Positions 18,010 through 27,569 of a stretch of 64,000 nucleotides of DNA are shown piece by piece; within the stretch, counting starts at the first letter, position 1, and the number at the start of each line of letters is the position of its first letter. The position numbers and the translations under genes are program-made. The notes beneath the pieces were generated by a model, which saw only the letters and a list, made by a program, of their open reading frames with translations, made no database searches and had not been told where the DNA came from. This DNA is from Iamia sp963728655 (GTDB taxonomy: Bacteria; Actinomycetota; Acidimicrobiia; Acidimicrobiales; Iamiaceae), in the NCBI GenBank assembly GCA_963728655.1, contig CAVSLD010000002.1, forward strand, positions 868,001 to 932,000, given 5' to 3'.

Positions 18010-20376
18010 TCAGGGGGTGAGCAGCACCGGGCGACCGAGGAGGTGGCCCTGGGCCAGCTCCACGCCGACCCGGCGCAGCTCGGCCACCTGGACCTCGGTC
18101 TCCACGCCCTCGACGGCGACCTCGAGGCCGACCCGCCCGCACATCTCCCGGATGGAGCGGAGGAGCCCGGCGGCGCGGGGGCGCTGACCGAGGCCGTCGA
18201 GGAAGAGGCGGTCGAACTTCACCATCGTCAGCGGCAGGCGCTGGAGGACCTCCAGGGAGGACCACCCGCTGCCGAAGTCGTCGAGGGCGATGCCCACGCC
18301 CGCCTCGGAGAGCTGGTGGACGCCGCGGACGGCGTCGGTGTCGGCGACGGTCCGGCCCTGCTCGGTGAGCTCGACGACGATCCGATCGGCCCCGATGCGG
18401 TGCCGGTCGAGGGCCTCGGCCAGACGGGTGGCGGCGCCCGCGGCCAGCTCGCGGGTGGACAGGTTGACGAGCCAGCGCACGTCGGCACCCTGCGCCTCGG
18501 CGTGGGCGGCGACGGTCTCGGCGAAGCGCTCCAGGACCCAGGTGCCGAGCTCCACGATGAGGCCGGACCGGACGGCGGCACCGATGAAGGCGTCGGCCGC
18601 CACGACCTGGTCGGCCCGGCGCCAGCGCAACAGCGCCTCGTGGCCGCAGGTGCGCCGGTCCGACAGGGTGACCATGGGCTGGAAGTGCAGCTCCAGCTCG
18701 TCGCGGGCGAGGGCCCCGCGCAGGGCGCCGACGTCGTCGCCCCGGCGCCGCCAGCGCGACCCCACACGGGCCGCGGTCCGGGCCGCCTTGGCCGCGTACA
18801 TGGCCCCGTCGGCGTCGGCCACCAGGCGTTCGGCCGTGCTCCGCCCGCCGTCGCCCCAGGCGCTGCCGACGGTGGCGGCCACGGGGATGCGCACGCCGTC
18901 CACCTCGACCTGGTGGGACGCGGCCTGCTCGATGCGCTCGGCCAGCGCCAGGGCGTGGTCGGCGTCGGGCGTGTCGGGGGAGACGACGAGGAACTCGTCG
19001 CCGCCGAGGCGCCCGACCACGTCCCGACCTCGGACCGCGGTGCGGATGCGCTCGACGACGGAGGTGAGGACGCGGTCGCCCACCCGGTGGCCGTAGGTGT
19101 CGTTGACCTCCTTGAAGCGGTCGAGGTCGACGAACACCACGCCCACGCCGAGCCCCGGCCCCTCCAGCAGGGCGTCGAGCGCGGCCATGGTCGCGGCCCG
19201 GTTGTGGCACCCGCTCAGGGCGTCGATGGTGGCCTGGCGCAACAGCTCGTCGCGGAGGCGCACGCTCTCGGTCACGTCGGTGACGCAGGCGACGGCGCCG
19301 GTCACCGTGCCGTGCTCGTCGGTCAGGGCCCGCAGGCTCACCTGGTGGTGGCGGACCTCGCCGTCGCGGAACGGGCGGACCTCCAGGTCGGTCGGGCGGC
19401 CCTTGCCGAACACGGCGTCCAGGGCCTCCTCCAGCGCGGGGCGGTCGTCGGGGAGGATGGAGGCGAGGTGCCCGTCGACCTCCTCGCCCGGGGCCGCCCC
19501 CACGGCCATGTCGCGCATGCGGTCGTTGACCAGCACGACCTGGCGGTCGGGACCGAACTGGATCAGCCCGACGGGCATGGTCTCGGCCACCTCCCGGAGC
19601 AGACGCTCGCTGGCTCGCAGGGCCTCCTGGGCGGCCAGCTCCTCGGAGATGTCGAGCATCTCGGTGACGACCTCGCCGTCGCCGCTCGGGCCCAGCCGGT
19701 TCTCGTTGCTCATCTCCACCCAGAGGTGGGAGCCGTCGGCCCGGCGGTGGCGCAGCCGCACCCGGTGGGTGAGGCCGGGGACGGTGAGCATCTCCATCCA
19801 GCTCTCGACGGCGGCGCCGTGGTCGTCGGGGTGGATGAAGGCGAGCGACCGCTCACCGACCAGCTCGTCGAGCGTGAACCCGAGCATGCGGGTGGCGGCC
19901 TCGTCGGCGTGGACGATCATCGCCCGCGGGTCCTTGCGCAGACGTCCGATCCGGGGCACGACGGTGGGGGACAGGTCCTCGGTGAGCGTCGGTGCCGCCG
20001 CCGCACCCTCCCGCTCGGCCGGGAGGAACAGGGCGAAGAGCACCCCGTGCTCGTGGCGGGTGTCGACGAAGACCACGTCGAGGAGCTGCTCGGGCGCGAC
20101 CCGCAGGTGCACCGCAGCGCACGCCTCGCCCTCGGCCATCACCTCCTCCCACGCCCGGATCACGGCCTCGGCGTCGGGGGGCGTGACCATGTCGATGGCC
20201 GACCGTCCCGACACCACCCGGTGGCGGGGGGACAGGGGCACGTCGTCGGGCACGGGGATGAAGATGCCGTCCTCGCGGATGGCGGCCACGTGGGCGTCGG
20301 GGTGGCGGCCCAGCAGGTCGGCCAGGCGGAGCCCGTCGTCGCCGCCCCGCCTCCCGTCAGTGATCGGGACGGCCAC
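18010..20376 (-). CDS. PAS-GGDEF-EAL cyclic-di-GMP enzyme
   Basis: 788 residues with two PAS-like sensor domains (about residues 115-250 and 260-380), a GGDEF domain with intact RLGGDEFLV, and an EAL domain. The product-inhibition RxxD site sits five residues before GGDEF (RGRDVVGRLGGDEF). EAL residues for catalysis are present: HEALLRW, NLS, ELTEQ, DDFGSG, VKFDR, VEGVET and AQGHLLG. It could therefore make and break c-di-GMP. No membrane segment is visible, so it is probably a cytoplasmic sensor. GTG 20376 is chosen for its GGGGAG site; ATG 20409 is an in-frame alternative. Confidence 0.88.
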   Translation of the reverse strand: MAVPITDGRRGGDDGLRLADLLGRHPDAHVAAIREDGIFIPVPDDVPLSPRHRVVSGRSAIDMVTPPDAEAVIRAWEEVMAEGEACAAVHLRVAPEQLLDVVFVDTRHEHGVLFALFLPAEREGAAAAPTLTEDLSPTVVPRIGRLRKDPRAMIVHADEAATRMLGFTLDELVGERSLAFIHPDDHGAAVESWMEMLTVPGLTHRVRLRHRRADGSHLWVEMSNENRLGPSGDGEVVTEMLDISEELAAQEALRASERLLREVAETMPVGLIQFGPDRQVVLVNDRMRDMAVGAAPGEEVDGHLASILPDDRPALEEALDAVFGKGRPTDLEVRPFRDGEVRHHQVSLRALTDEHGTVTGAVACVTDVTESVRLRDELLRQATIDALSGCHNRAATMAALDALLEGPGLGVGVVFVDLDRFKEVNDTYGHRVGDRVLTSVVERIRTAVRGRDVVGRLGGDEFLVVSPDTPDADHALALAERIEQAASHQVEVDGVRIPVAATVGSAWGDGGRSTAERLVADADGAMYAAKAARTAARVGSRWRRRGDDVGALRGALARDELELHFQPMVTLSDRRTCGHEALLRWRRADQVVAADAFIGAAVRSGLIVELGTWVLERFAETVAAHAEAQGADVRWLVNLSTRELAAGAATRLAEALDRHRIGADRIVVELTEQGRTVADTDAVRGVHQLSEAGVGIALDDFGSGWSSLEVLQRLPLTMVKFDRLFLDGLGQRPRAAGLLRSIREMCGRVGLEVAVEGVETEVQVAELRRVGVELAQGHLLGRPVLLTP

Positions 20377-20500
20377 GGCACTCTCCCCTCGCTCCCATGC
20401 CCGGTGCATCGGCACGACTGCTCGGCATGTGACCGGTTCCTGGACGGGATGGGTCCGGTGCGCCCAGGGGCGGCTCGGCGGCCGTGCCGGTGGTCGGTCC

Positions 20501-23500
20501 TCAGCCCCGGTACACGCCGGTGTTGCGGCCGTTGCCGCCGAAGCGGCGCCACTCCCCGGGGCCCGGGGTGCGGTCGGCCGTGTCCCACACCAGCAGCACG
20601 CCGTCGCGCCGGACGACGGCCATCTCCAGGGCGCCGTCGCCGTCGAGGTCGCCGAGGCCGGGGGTCCCGACCACCCAGCCGCCGGTGAGCTTGGCCCAGC
20701 CGTCGGGGCGGCGGCCGTCGGCCTCGTGGGCGCTGAGGGTGTACACGCCGTTGCCGGCGATGGCCTCGTTGCGCCCGTTGCCGTCCACGTCGGCCACCGC
20801 CGGGGTGACGAAGAAGGCCAGGTCCGTGGTCTCCTGGGGGAAGCCGGGCAGCGCACCGCCGTCGTTGGGCCGGTAGACGGTGAGCTGGTCGTGCGACGGC
20901 GGCTGGCGGTCGGGCAGCAGGATGTCGAGCAGGCGGGTGAGCCCGGCGGTGGGCGTGGCGATCTCGGGCACCCCGTCGCTGTCGATCCGACCCAGGGCCG
21001 GCCCCGAGAAGGCGGCCGCCGACACGATGATGTCGCTGCTGTTGCGGTTCGCCCCGAAGCGGTCGGCGCCCTCGTAGAACGCCCCTGCGGCCCAGGCCGC
21101 GGTGTTCTTGCGCCCGTTGGTGGTGCCGTAGGCGCTGGTGCCGTCGGCCTTCAGGACGTAGGTCGGCCCGCCGGCGGTCTGGGCCACGATCTCGTGGCCG
21201 CCCCCGGCCACCAGGTTGGCCGCCACCGCCTGGGTGGCGACGCCGTCGCCGATGACGGGCAGGGCGTTGAGCTGGATCTGGGCCATCTTGGTCGGCCAGC
21301 CCGGCACGTAGGCCTGGTCGTCGGGGTGGGCTGCGCTGCGGTCCGGGTTCGACGCGCCCCGCCCGTCGGGGGAGATCATGTAGAGCCGGGCGTTGCCCGA
21401 GAGGCCGAGCAGGTCGAGCAGGGAGTCCAGGCTGAAGGGCCCCGAGACGTCGGGGGTCTCCTGGTAGGACTCCTGGGCCCCGACCACGATCTCGGCCCGG
21501 CCGTCGCCGGTGAAGTCGTGGAGCGTGGGCGTGGCGACCATGCCGCCGGACTGGGTGATCCCGCTGCCGGCCGCGAAGGTGATCCGGTGGGTGGTGGGGT
21601 CGACCGCGGCCACCTTGGCCGGGTCGGCCAGCAGGACCGGGAAGCCGGGCACCGGCGTGCCGTCGTGCTCGAAGGCGTACACGTGGCGGTCGAGGGAGGC
21701 GGCGACGATCTCGAGCTCGGGGTCGGAGTCGAGGTTGCCGAGGGCGGCACCGCCGACGAAGCCGGGCTGGGTCCGGTTGTTCGGGTCCTGGGCGGTCACG
21801 GAGTCGGTCGAGTAGGCGGGGGTGGCGGCGGTGCCCGAGGGCCGGCCGTCGGCCCCGAAGCCGGGCATCCGCTCCCCGGAGGCCCGCCACGCCCAGATGT
21901 GGCCGTCGATGTCGGTGGCGACCACGTCGGGGCTCTGGTCGCCGTCGATGTCGGCGATGGCCGGTGCCCCCATGACGATGGCGCTGTGGGCCGGGGCGAT
22001 GCCGGCCAGCGAGGCGGTGCGGGACCGCACCGGCCACCACGGGGCGACGGAGGTCTGCACCGGCCAGCCCGGCAGCTCCGCGCCCGACGCGGTGAAGGCG
22101 TGCACGGTGCCGTCGTTGGTGGCCACGACCAGCTCGTCGCCGGCGGGGCCGCCCAGGTCGGCGAAGACGGGGCTGGCGCTGGACGCACCCGGCACCCGGG
22201 TCGGGTAGCCGGGACGCAGGTCGGGGTCGTCGTGGACGAAGACCTGCTTCTGGCTCTCGCCGGTCAGGCCCTCGGTGGTCCCGCCGTGGGCGGTGACGAC
22301 GATGCGGACCCGGGCCGCGAAGCGGTCGCCGTCGGGTCGCCCGTCGGCGCCGACCGAGGCGCCGGTGCCGCCGTCGGGGAGGGCGGCGGCCACCGCAGCC
22401 AGGTCGAGCGAGCCGAGGGTCCCCGAGCGCGGCGTGGTGCGCCCGTCCTCACCCGCGACCACGTGCCAGGTGTCGGCCGCCGGGTGGGCCGGGGGCTGGG
22501 CGCCGGCGGCCCACTCCACCCGCCAGTCGAAGGAGCTGGCGAAGCGGGCCGCCACCGTGCCGGTGATCGGGACCGTCCCCGACGTGGGCAGCAGGTCGAA
22601 CCACTGCGGCGCGACCAGGTCGGCCTCCGGCGGGATCTTGCCGTCGCGCACGTGGCGGACGATCTCGTAGGCGTTGATCCGCCCGTAGCCGTGGTAGAGG
22701 TCCCAGCCCTTCCGGGTCGGGTAGCGCTCGTTGTCGATGATCCCGGCGGTGTCGGGCAGGCCGTAGTCGTTGGCCGGGTCGGTCGCGGTCGGGGTGGAGA
22801 AGTCGACGTCGTCGGCGTAGGCCCGCACCACCTGCATGGCCTCGTTGGCCGACAGGACGTTGCCGCCCCGTCCGCCGAGGCCGGGGTAGGGCGCGATGCC
22901 GGCCTGGCGGGCCTCGGACTCGAGCAGGCCGACCATCCCGGAGCCCAGCCCGGTGGCGCCCGACGAGCACGAGCTCGACGGCACCGACACCCAGGCGTGG
23001 CCGCCGTAGTTGGTGCAGCCGTTGACCGCGAGGTAGCCGTCGACCTCGCCGGACACCGCGTCCTCGCGCTGGGTGATCGAGTTCACGGCCATCGTGTGCT
23101 CGAGGCTCCCCGGGAGGTTGGGGTGCTCGGAGGCCTCGTCGGCCATGGAGGCCACCACCACCACGCCCCGGGCGTAGGCGGCGTCGATGGCCTGCTGGGC
23201 CTGGGTCGGGTTGCTGATGGCGCCCAGTGCCTCCTGCACCACGTCGGCCCCGCTGTCGAGGGCGAAGAGGACACCGGCTGCGAACCGGCCGCCGTCGGCG
23301 ATGAAGGAGTCGCCCACCCGCACCGGGATGTGGCGGCAGTCGGGGCAGGTCCCGACCGCCCCGGTCCCGTTGGCGGCGGCCACCGAGTCGGTGGCCTCCC
23401 CCGTGCCGTGGCCGTACTCGACGGTGTCGAGGGGGTCGTTGTCGCCGTGGAGGAAGTCCCACCCGGAGATGTCGTCGACGTAGCCGTTGCCGTCGTTGTC

Positions 23501-24028
23501 GACCCCGTCGCTGTAGGCGGGGTCGAGGATGAGGTCCTCGGGGTCGGCCAGCCCGTTGCCGTTGCGGTCGGTGACGGTGCCGAAGTCGGTGATGTCGAAG
23601 GCGCCGTCGCCGTTGCAGTCCCCGTCGGCCCGCCCGCAGCCGGGCCGGGCCTCGCCCAGGTTCACGTAGGCGGTGGTGGCCAGGTCCGCCATCGCCCCCG
23701 GGTCGCGCCACTCGATGCCCGAGTCGAGCACGGCGATGCGCACGTCGTCGCGGCCCTTGGTGACGCCCCAGGCGAGGTCGACCGCCGCGCCCTTCTGGCC
23801 GCACTGGTCGTGCAGGGAGGTGCCCAGCCCACCGGACGTGTCGCGGCGCGACGTCAGCTCGTAGTGGTCACGGTCGTACTCCGTCGGCAGGACGCCGGGG
23901 GCGGGCTCGTCGGCCGCCCCGTAGCGCCAGCTGGTGCAGTCGAGCGGGGGCGCCTGGTTCCCCTGGCACGCCCCGGCGGCCAGCACCAGCACCGCCACCA
24001 CCCCGATCGACAGCAGTCGTCGCCGCAC
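20501..24028 (-). CDS. Exported subtilase-like protein with degenerate active site and FG-GAP/VCBS repeats
   Basis: 1175 residues, GTG start. Signal or lipoprotein-type N-terminus (VLVLAAGACQG), then an S8 fold at about residues 75-480, interrupted by Asp-rich calcium loops such as DGDCNGDGAFD, DRNGNGLADPEDL and DGVDNDGNGYVDD. Catalytic Asp (IAVLDSGIEW) and His (YGHGTGEA) are present. The oxyanion Asn segment reads ASMADEASEHPN, and the nucleophile region reads SSGATGLGSGMVGLL in place of GTSMAAP. The protein may therefore be an inactive pseudo-protease. The C-terminal half has about eight FG-GAP-like repeats (ADIDGDQSPDVVATD, GDLDGDGALEMAVVRRDG) that probably form a beta-propeller on the cell surface. 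Confidence 0.85.
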   Translation of the reverse strand: MRRRLLSIGVVAVLVLAAGACQGNQAPPLDCTSWRYGAADEPAPGVLPTEYDRDHYELTSRRDTSGGLGTSLHDQCGQKGAAVDLAWGVTKGRDDVRIAVLDSGIEWRDPGAMADLATTAYVNLGEARPGCGRADGDCNGDGAFDITDFGTVTDRNGNGLADPEDLILDPAYSDGVDNDGNGYVDDISGWDFLHGDNDPLDTVEYGHGTGEATDSVAAANGTGAVGTCPDCRHIPVRVGDSFIADGGRFAAGVLFALDSGADVVQEALGAISNPTQAQQAIDAAYARGVVVVASMADEASEHPNLPGSLEHTMAVNSITQREDAVSGEVDGYLAVNGCTNYGGHAWVSVPSSSCSSGATGLGSGMVGLLESEARQAGIAPYPGLGGRGGNVLSANEAMQVVRAYADDVDFSTPTATDPANDYGLPDTAGIIDNERYPTRKGWDLYHGYGRINAYEIVRHVRDGKIPPEADLVAPQWFDLLPTSGTVPITGTVAARFASSFDWRVEWAAGAQPPAHPAADTWHVVAGEDGRTTPRSGTLGSLDLAAVAAALPDGGTGASVGADGRPDGDRFAARVRIVVTAHGGTTEGLTGESQKQVFVHDDPDLRPGYPTRVPGASSASPVFADLGGPAGDELVVATNDGTVHAFTASGAELPGWPVQTSVAPWWPVRSRTASLAGIAPAHSAIVMGAPAIADIDGDQSPDVVATDIDGHIWAWRASGERMPGFGADGRPSGTAATPAYSTDSVTAQDPNNRTQPGFVGGAALGNLDSDPELEIVAASLDRHVYAFEHDGTPVPGFPVLLADPAKVAAVDPTTHRITFAAGSGITQSGGMVATPTLHDFTGDGRAEIVVGAQESYQETPDVSGPFSLDSLLDLLGLSGNARLYMISPDGRGASNPDRSAAHPDDQAYVPGWPTKMAQIQLNALPVIGDGVATQAVAANLVAGGGHEIVAQTAGGPTYVLKADGTSAYGTTNGRKNTAAWAAGAFYEGADRFGANRNSSDIIVSAAAFSGPALGRIDSDGVPEIATPTAGLTRLLDILLPDRQPPSHDQLTVYRPNDGGALPGFPQETTDLAFFVTPAVADVDGNGRNEAIAGNGVYTLSAHEADGRRPDGWAKLTGGWVVGTPGLGDLDGDGALEMAVVRRDGVLLVWDTADRTPGPGEWRRFGGNGRNTGVYRG

Positions 24029-24118
24029 GCACTGACCCCCCTGGCCCGTTGACGGGAGGCGAGGGTAGCGGAGAGTCCCGGCGCTGTCCGGGGGTCGCCC
24101 CTCGGGAGGCGGGAGGCC

Positions 24119-24505
24119 TCAGCCCTCGAGGTGGCCCTTCAGGTGGTCGAGGGCGCCCTGGTAGATGTCGCGGAACATGGGGGTGGCCTCCTCGGGCACC
24201 ACGCCCACGGCCCAGGTGACGTGGCTGCCGCCGTCGGGCTTCTCCATCACCGTGATGGTGGCCTCGTGGGACTCCACCGGTGAGCCCTCGCCCACGATCG
24301 CGTAGGTGATGGTGCGGTCGTCCTCGTCGCGGGACACCAGCTGCTCCTGGATCGACATCCCCATGGTCTGCACGGTCCGGACGTGGCCGTCGACCTCGCA
24401 GCTGTCGACGCCGGCCATCCAGCCGAGGTTGCCGAAGTCGCCCACCAGGGCCCAGACCTCGTCCGGGGTGGCGTCGATGTGGGTGCTGGCCGGGTCGGTG
24501 CTCAC
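24119..24505 (-). CDS. SRPBCC (START-like/polyketide cyclase-type) protein
   Basis: 128 residues, GTG start. Pattern of a small helix-grip fold: THIDATPDEVWALVGDFGNLGWMAG at the N-terminus, central strands around MGMSIQEQLVSRDEDDRTITYAIV, and a long C-terminal helix (MFRDIYQGALDHLKGHLEG). Such proteins bind hydrophobic ligands in a central pocket, and some act as cyclases. It is divergent from the helicase gene. Ligand unknown. Confidence 0.8.
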   Translation of the reverse strand: MSTDPASTHIDATPDEVWALVGDFGNLGWMAGVDSCEVDGHVRTVQTMGMSIQEQLVSRDEDDRTITYAIVGEGSPVESHEATITVMEKPDGGSHVTWAVGVVPEEATPMFRDIYQGALDHLKGHLEG

Positions 24506-24629
24506 GGGGCCGGAGCGTAGCCGTGCCGGACGCTCCGGCCGGCCGGCCGACGGGCCCGGCAGGGTCCGCCGGCAGGGTCGCGCCGATGTCCGGGGACGGG
24601 GGTGGGCCGTGCCACACTCGACGGTCCCG

Positions 24630-26255
24630 ATGACCCGATCGATCCGACTCCGCCCCTGGCAGAAGGCCGCGCTGGACCAGTTCGTGGACGCCCGCCGGCC
24701 CGACTTCCTGGCCGTGGCCACCCCAGGCGCGGGCAAGACCACCTTCGCCCTCACCGCCGCCCGCCACCGCCTGGCCATCCGCCCCGGCCGTCTCGTGGTG
24801 GTGGCCCCGACCGCCCACCTGAAGCTGCAGTGGGCCCAGGCCGCCAGCCGCTTCGCCCTGCACCTCGACCCGGCCTGGGCGGCGGCCGACGGCTCCCTGC
24901 CCGGGGACATGCACGGCATCGTCACCACCTACCAGCAGGTGGCGACCAGCGCCCCCGCCATCCGGCCCCTCGCCCGGGGCTCGTTCGTCATCTTCGACGA
25001 GCTCCACCACGCGGCCGACGACCGGGCCTGGGGCGACGCCGTGCGCCACGCCTTCGAGGACGCCGACCGGCGCCTGGCCCTCTCGGGCACGCCGTTCCGC
25101 TCCGACACCCGGTCCATCCCCTTCGTCGACTACCACCTCGACGAGGCCCGGCCCGACTACGAGTACGGCTACGGCGAGGCCCTGGCCGACCGGCGGGTGG
25201 TGCGGCCCGTGTTCTTCCCCCGCACCAACGGGCAGATGGAGTGGGCCGCCCCGGACGGCACCGAGCACTCGGCCACCTTCGACGACGACCTCGACGCGGC
25301 CCGGGCCAGCCAGCGCCTGCGCACCGCCCTCTCGCTGGAGGGGGAGTGGCTGCCCACGGTCCTGCGCGCCGCGCACCACCGGCTCGTGGAGGTGCGGGCC
25401 GAGCAGCCCGACGCCGGCGGCCTGGTGATCGCCACCGACCAGGAGCACGCCCGGGGCATCGCCGAGATCCTCCGCAGCCGGTACGGCACCCGGGCCACGG
25501 TGGTCACCTCCGACGACCCGCAGGCCTCCCTGAAGATCGCCGCCTTCGCGGCGGGCACCGAGCCGTGGCTGGTGGCCGTGCGGATGGTGTCCGAGGGCGT
25601 CGACATCCCCCGTCTGCGCGTCGGCGTCTACGCCACCACCACCTCCACCGAGCTGTTCTTCCGCCAGGCGGTCGGGCGCCTCGTCCGCTGGACCCGGGGC
25701 GTCCCCCGGCAGAAGGCGTGGCTGTTCATCCCCGACGACCCCCGGCTGCGGCGCCTGGCCCACGGCATCGCCGAGCAGCGCCGCCACTCGCTCCGACGCC
25801 GGGAGCGACCCACCGACCACGACGGCCTCGACGACGGGTCCCAGCCCGACGAGCTGCCGGCCGAGGAGCAGATGTCGCTGTTCGCGGTGATCTCGGCGGT
25901 GGCCACCGACGCCGACGGCCCGCCCGACCCCGACGACGACGGCCTCGACGACGACGATGACGACGGCGACGGCTTCGACCTCGAGCTGGGCCCACCCCCG
26001 CCGCTGGCGGGCGGGCCCGGAGGCGCCGACGGCACCGCCGAGGGGGTGGGGACCCGCCGGGAGGACAAGAAGCGTCTCCGCGACCTCAACGCCGAGCTGG
26101 CCCGCGACCTGGTGCGCACCACCGGCTGGTCCCACGCCCAGGTCAACCGCGAGCTCAACCGCATCGCCGGGGTCACCAAGGTCACCGAGGCCACCGTGTC
26201 CCAGCTCCGCACCCGACTGGAGAAGGGCACGCGCTGGCTCAGCCGCTCGGCCTGA
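24630..26255 (+). CDS. SF2 DEAD/DEAH-box helicase with acidic linker
   Basis: 541 residues. Walker A TPGAGKT at 31-37, Walker B FDELHHA (motif II DELH), motif III LSGTPFRS, and motifs V/VI in VSEGVDIPRLR and FFRQAVGRLVRW are intact. The C-terminal third has an Asp-rich linker (DDDGLDDDDDDGDGFD), then a basic helical end (WSHAQVNRELNRIAGVTKVTEATV) that looks like a helix-turn-helix. This layout is common in actinobacterial XPB-like helicases of unknown role in nucleic-acid metabolism. No nuclease or methylase partner lies beside it, so there is no case for a restriction system. Confidence 0.85.
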   Translation: MTRSIRLRPWQKAALDQFVDARRPDFLAVATPGAGKTTFALTAARHRLAIRPGRLVVVAPTAHLKLQWAQAASRFALHLDPAWAAADGSLPGDMHGIVTTYQQVATSAPAIRPLARGSFVIFDELHHAADDRAWGDAVRHAFEDADRRLALSGTPFRSDTRSIPFVDYHLDEARPDYEYGYGEALADRRVVRPVFFPRTNGQMEWAAPDGTEHSATFDDDLDAARASQRLRTALSLEGEWLPTVLRAAHHRLVEVRAEQPDAGGLVIATDQEHARGIAEILRSRYGTRATVVTSDDPQASLKIAAFAAGTEPWLVAVRMVSEGVDIPRLRVGVYATTTSTELFFRQAVGRLVRWTRGVPRQKAWLFIPDDPRLRRLAHGIAEQRRHSLRRRERPTDHDGLDDGSQPDELPAEEQMSLFAVISAVATDADGPPDPDDDGLDDDDDDGDGFDLELGPPPPLAGGPGGADGTAEGVGTRREDKKRLRDLNAELARDLVRTTGWSHAQVNRELNRIAGVTKVTEATVSQLRTRLEKGTRWLSRSA

Positions 26256-26265
26256 GGGCGGGCCG

Positions 26266-26289
26266 GGCCGACCGGCCGCCGGTCCGGCC
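26266..26289. terminator. Imperfect hairpin between convergent helicase and aldo-keto reductase genes
   Basis: GGCCGACCGG pairs with CCGGTCCGGCC (one bulged base) around a 3-nt loop, in the 50-bp gap between convergent stops. Candidate bidirectional terminator without a U-tract. Confidence 0.35.
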
Positions 26290-26305
26290 GCGCCCCTGCG
26301 CCGGG

Positions 26306-27138
26306 TCAGCCCATCTCGTCGGGGTCCGGCCCGATGCGCCCGTCGGGCCGGCCCAGGGCGGTGATGCGCGCCACCTCGTCGTCGGTGAGGGACACGTCGA
26401 GGGCGCCCAGGTTCTCCTCCATGCGCTCGCGGTGCGACGACTTGGGGAAGACGATGTCGCCCCGCTGCAGGTGCCAGGCCAGCACGACCTGGGCCGGGGT
26501 GGCGTCGTGGGCCTCGGCCAGCTCGCCCACCGTGGGGTCGTCGAGCACCTGGCCCTGGGCGATGGGCGACCACGCCTCGATGGCGATGCCGTGGTCGCCG
26601 GCGTGGGCCCGGACCTCGCTCTGCGGGAAGTAGGGGTGGACCTCGACCTGGTCCACGGCAGGGACCACGTCGCACTCGCGGGCCAGGCGCTCGAGGTGGT
26701 GGGGCGCGAAGTTGGACACGCCGATGGAGCGGGCCTTGCCCGCGGCCTGGGCCTCCTGGAGGGCCGTCCAGGCCTCGACGTAGAGGTCCTGGGAGGGCAG
26801 CGGCCAGTGGATGAGGAACAGGTCGACGTGGTCGAGGCCGAGGGCGTCGAGGCTGCGGTCGATGGCGGCGACGGCGTCGTCGTGGGCGTGGAAGTCGTTG
26901 TCGAGCTTGGTGGTCACGAACACGCTCGTCGCGGTCGAGGCCCGAGTCCGCGGACCGCCTCGCCCACCTCGGCCTCGTTGCCGTACATCTGGGCGGTGTC
27001 GACGTGGCGGTAGCCGACCTCCAGGGCGGTGGCCACGGCCTCGGTCGCGTCGTCCGGGTCGATCTGGTAGGTGCCGAAGCCGAGCTGGGGGATCTCGTTC
27101 CCGTCGTTCAGGGTGATGGTGGGTGCAGCGGTGGGCAC
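26306..27138 (-). CDS. Aldo/keto reductase (two apparent +1 frameshifts)
   Basis: NADPH-dependent carbonyl reductase of the AKR family. Catalytic tetrad regions are present: Asp in YRHVDTAQ, Tyr in QMYGNEAEVG, Lys in VTTKLDND and His in LIHWPLPSQ. The cofactor-binding C-terminus ends with FPKSSHRERMEENLGALDVSL. The frame breaks at about 26945 and 26924. Removing one base at each joins EAVRG-SGLDRDE-VFVTTK and gives 276 residues, the normal length, so two single-base errors within about 20 bp are the likely cause. The GTG start at 27138 precedes PTAAPTITLNDGNEIP. Physiological substrate unknown. Confidence 0.85.
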
Positions 27139-27220
27139 GGGCGGCTCCTCGGGTCGTGGGCGACCCCGTCCCGCTGCCCGTCGAGCCCGCCGGGGAAACG
27201 CCGACGGGGGAGGGAGGGAG

Positions 27221-27292
27221 AGCGGGTGACGGGAATCGAACCCGCATTGCCTGCTTGGAAGGCAGGGGCTCTAGCCATTGAGCTACACCCGC
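27221..27292 (-). tRNA. tRNA-Gly (TCC)
   Basis: Reverse strand: acceptor GCGGGTG/CACCCGC, anticodon loop CTTCCAA (TCC), T-loop GTTCGATTC. CCA is not encoded, unlike the other two tRNAs in the window. Confidence 0.95.
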
Positions 27293-27376
27293 GTGCCGGC
27301 CGGGCCGGAGCCCCCGAACCTAGTCGTTGCCCCCATCGGCCCCCGCCCCGACTCCGCCCCTCGTAGTGGTCAGTCG

Positions 27377-27560
27377 TGGCGGTGCCCTGGCGCCGGGGAT
27401 CCTGACCGGTTGGGGGGTGGTCCGGCGTGGTGGCAGTGGTGGCGGTGCCCTGGCGCCGGGGATCCTGACCGGTTGGGGGGTGGTCCGGCGTGGTGGTCAG
27501 CCCTGGCGGTGCCCTGGCGCCGGGGATCCTGACCGGTTGGGGGGTGGTCCGGCGTGGTGG
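27377..27560. repeat. Three tandem copies of a 57-bp unit
   Basis: Copies at 27377-27433, 27440-27496 and 27504-27560 are identical by eye and separated by unrelated 6- and 7-nt spacers. Each begins TGGCGGTGCCCTGGCGCCGG and contains GGATCC and a GGTTGGGGGGTGG run. The array starts 9 nt beyond the stop codon of the MauA-like gene. Confidence 0.9.
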
Positions 27561-27569
27561 TCGGGTCCG

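Noticed and set aside
19097..24052. Very long open frame on the plus strand opposite the GGDEF-EAL and subtilase genes
   Set aside because: It is an antisense shadow caused by high GC and codon bias. The translation is low-complexity Arg/Gly/Val-rich text with no motifs, while the minus strand encodes clear domains.
24630..26255. Helicase as part of a restriction or defence system
   Set aside because: No methyltransferase, nuclease or other defence gene lies beside it, and the layout is common in actinobacterial chromosomes.
23868..26675. Long minus-strand open frame opposite the helicase
   Set aside because: Shadow of the plus-strand helicase, which has intact helicase motifs.
10955..27560. 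Tandem repeats as CRISPR arrays
   Set aside because: Only two and three units, spacers of 3-7 nt, and no cas genes.
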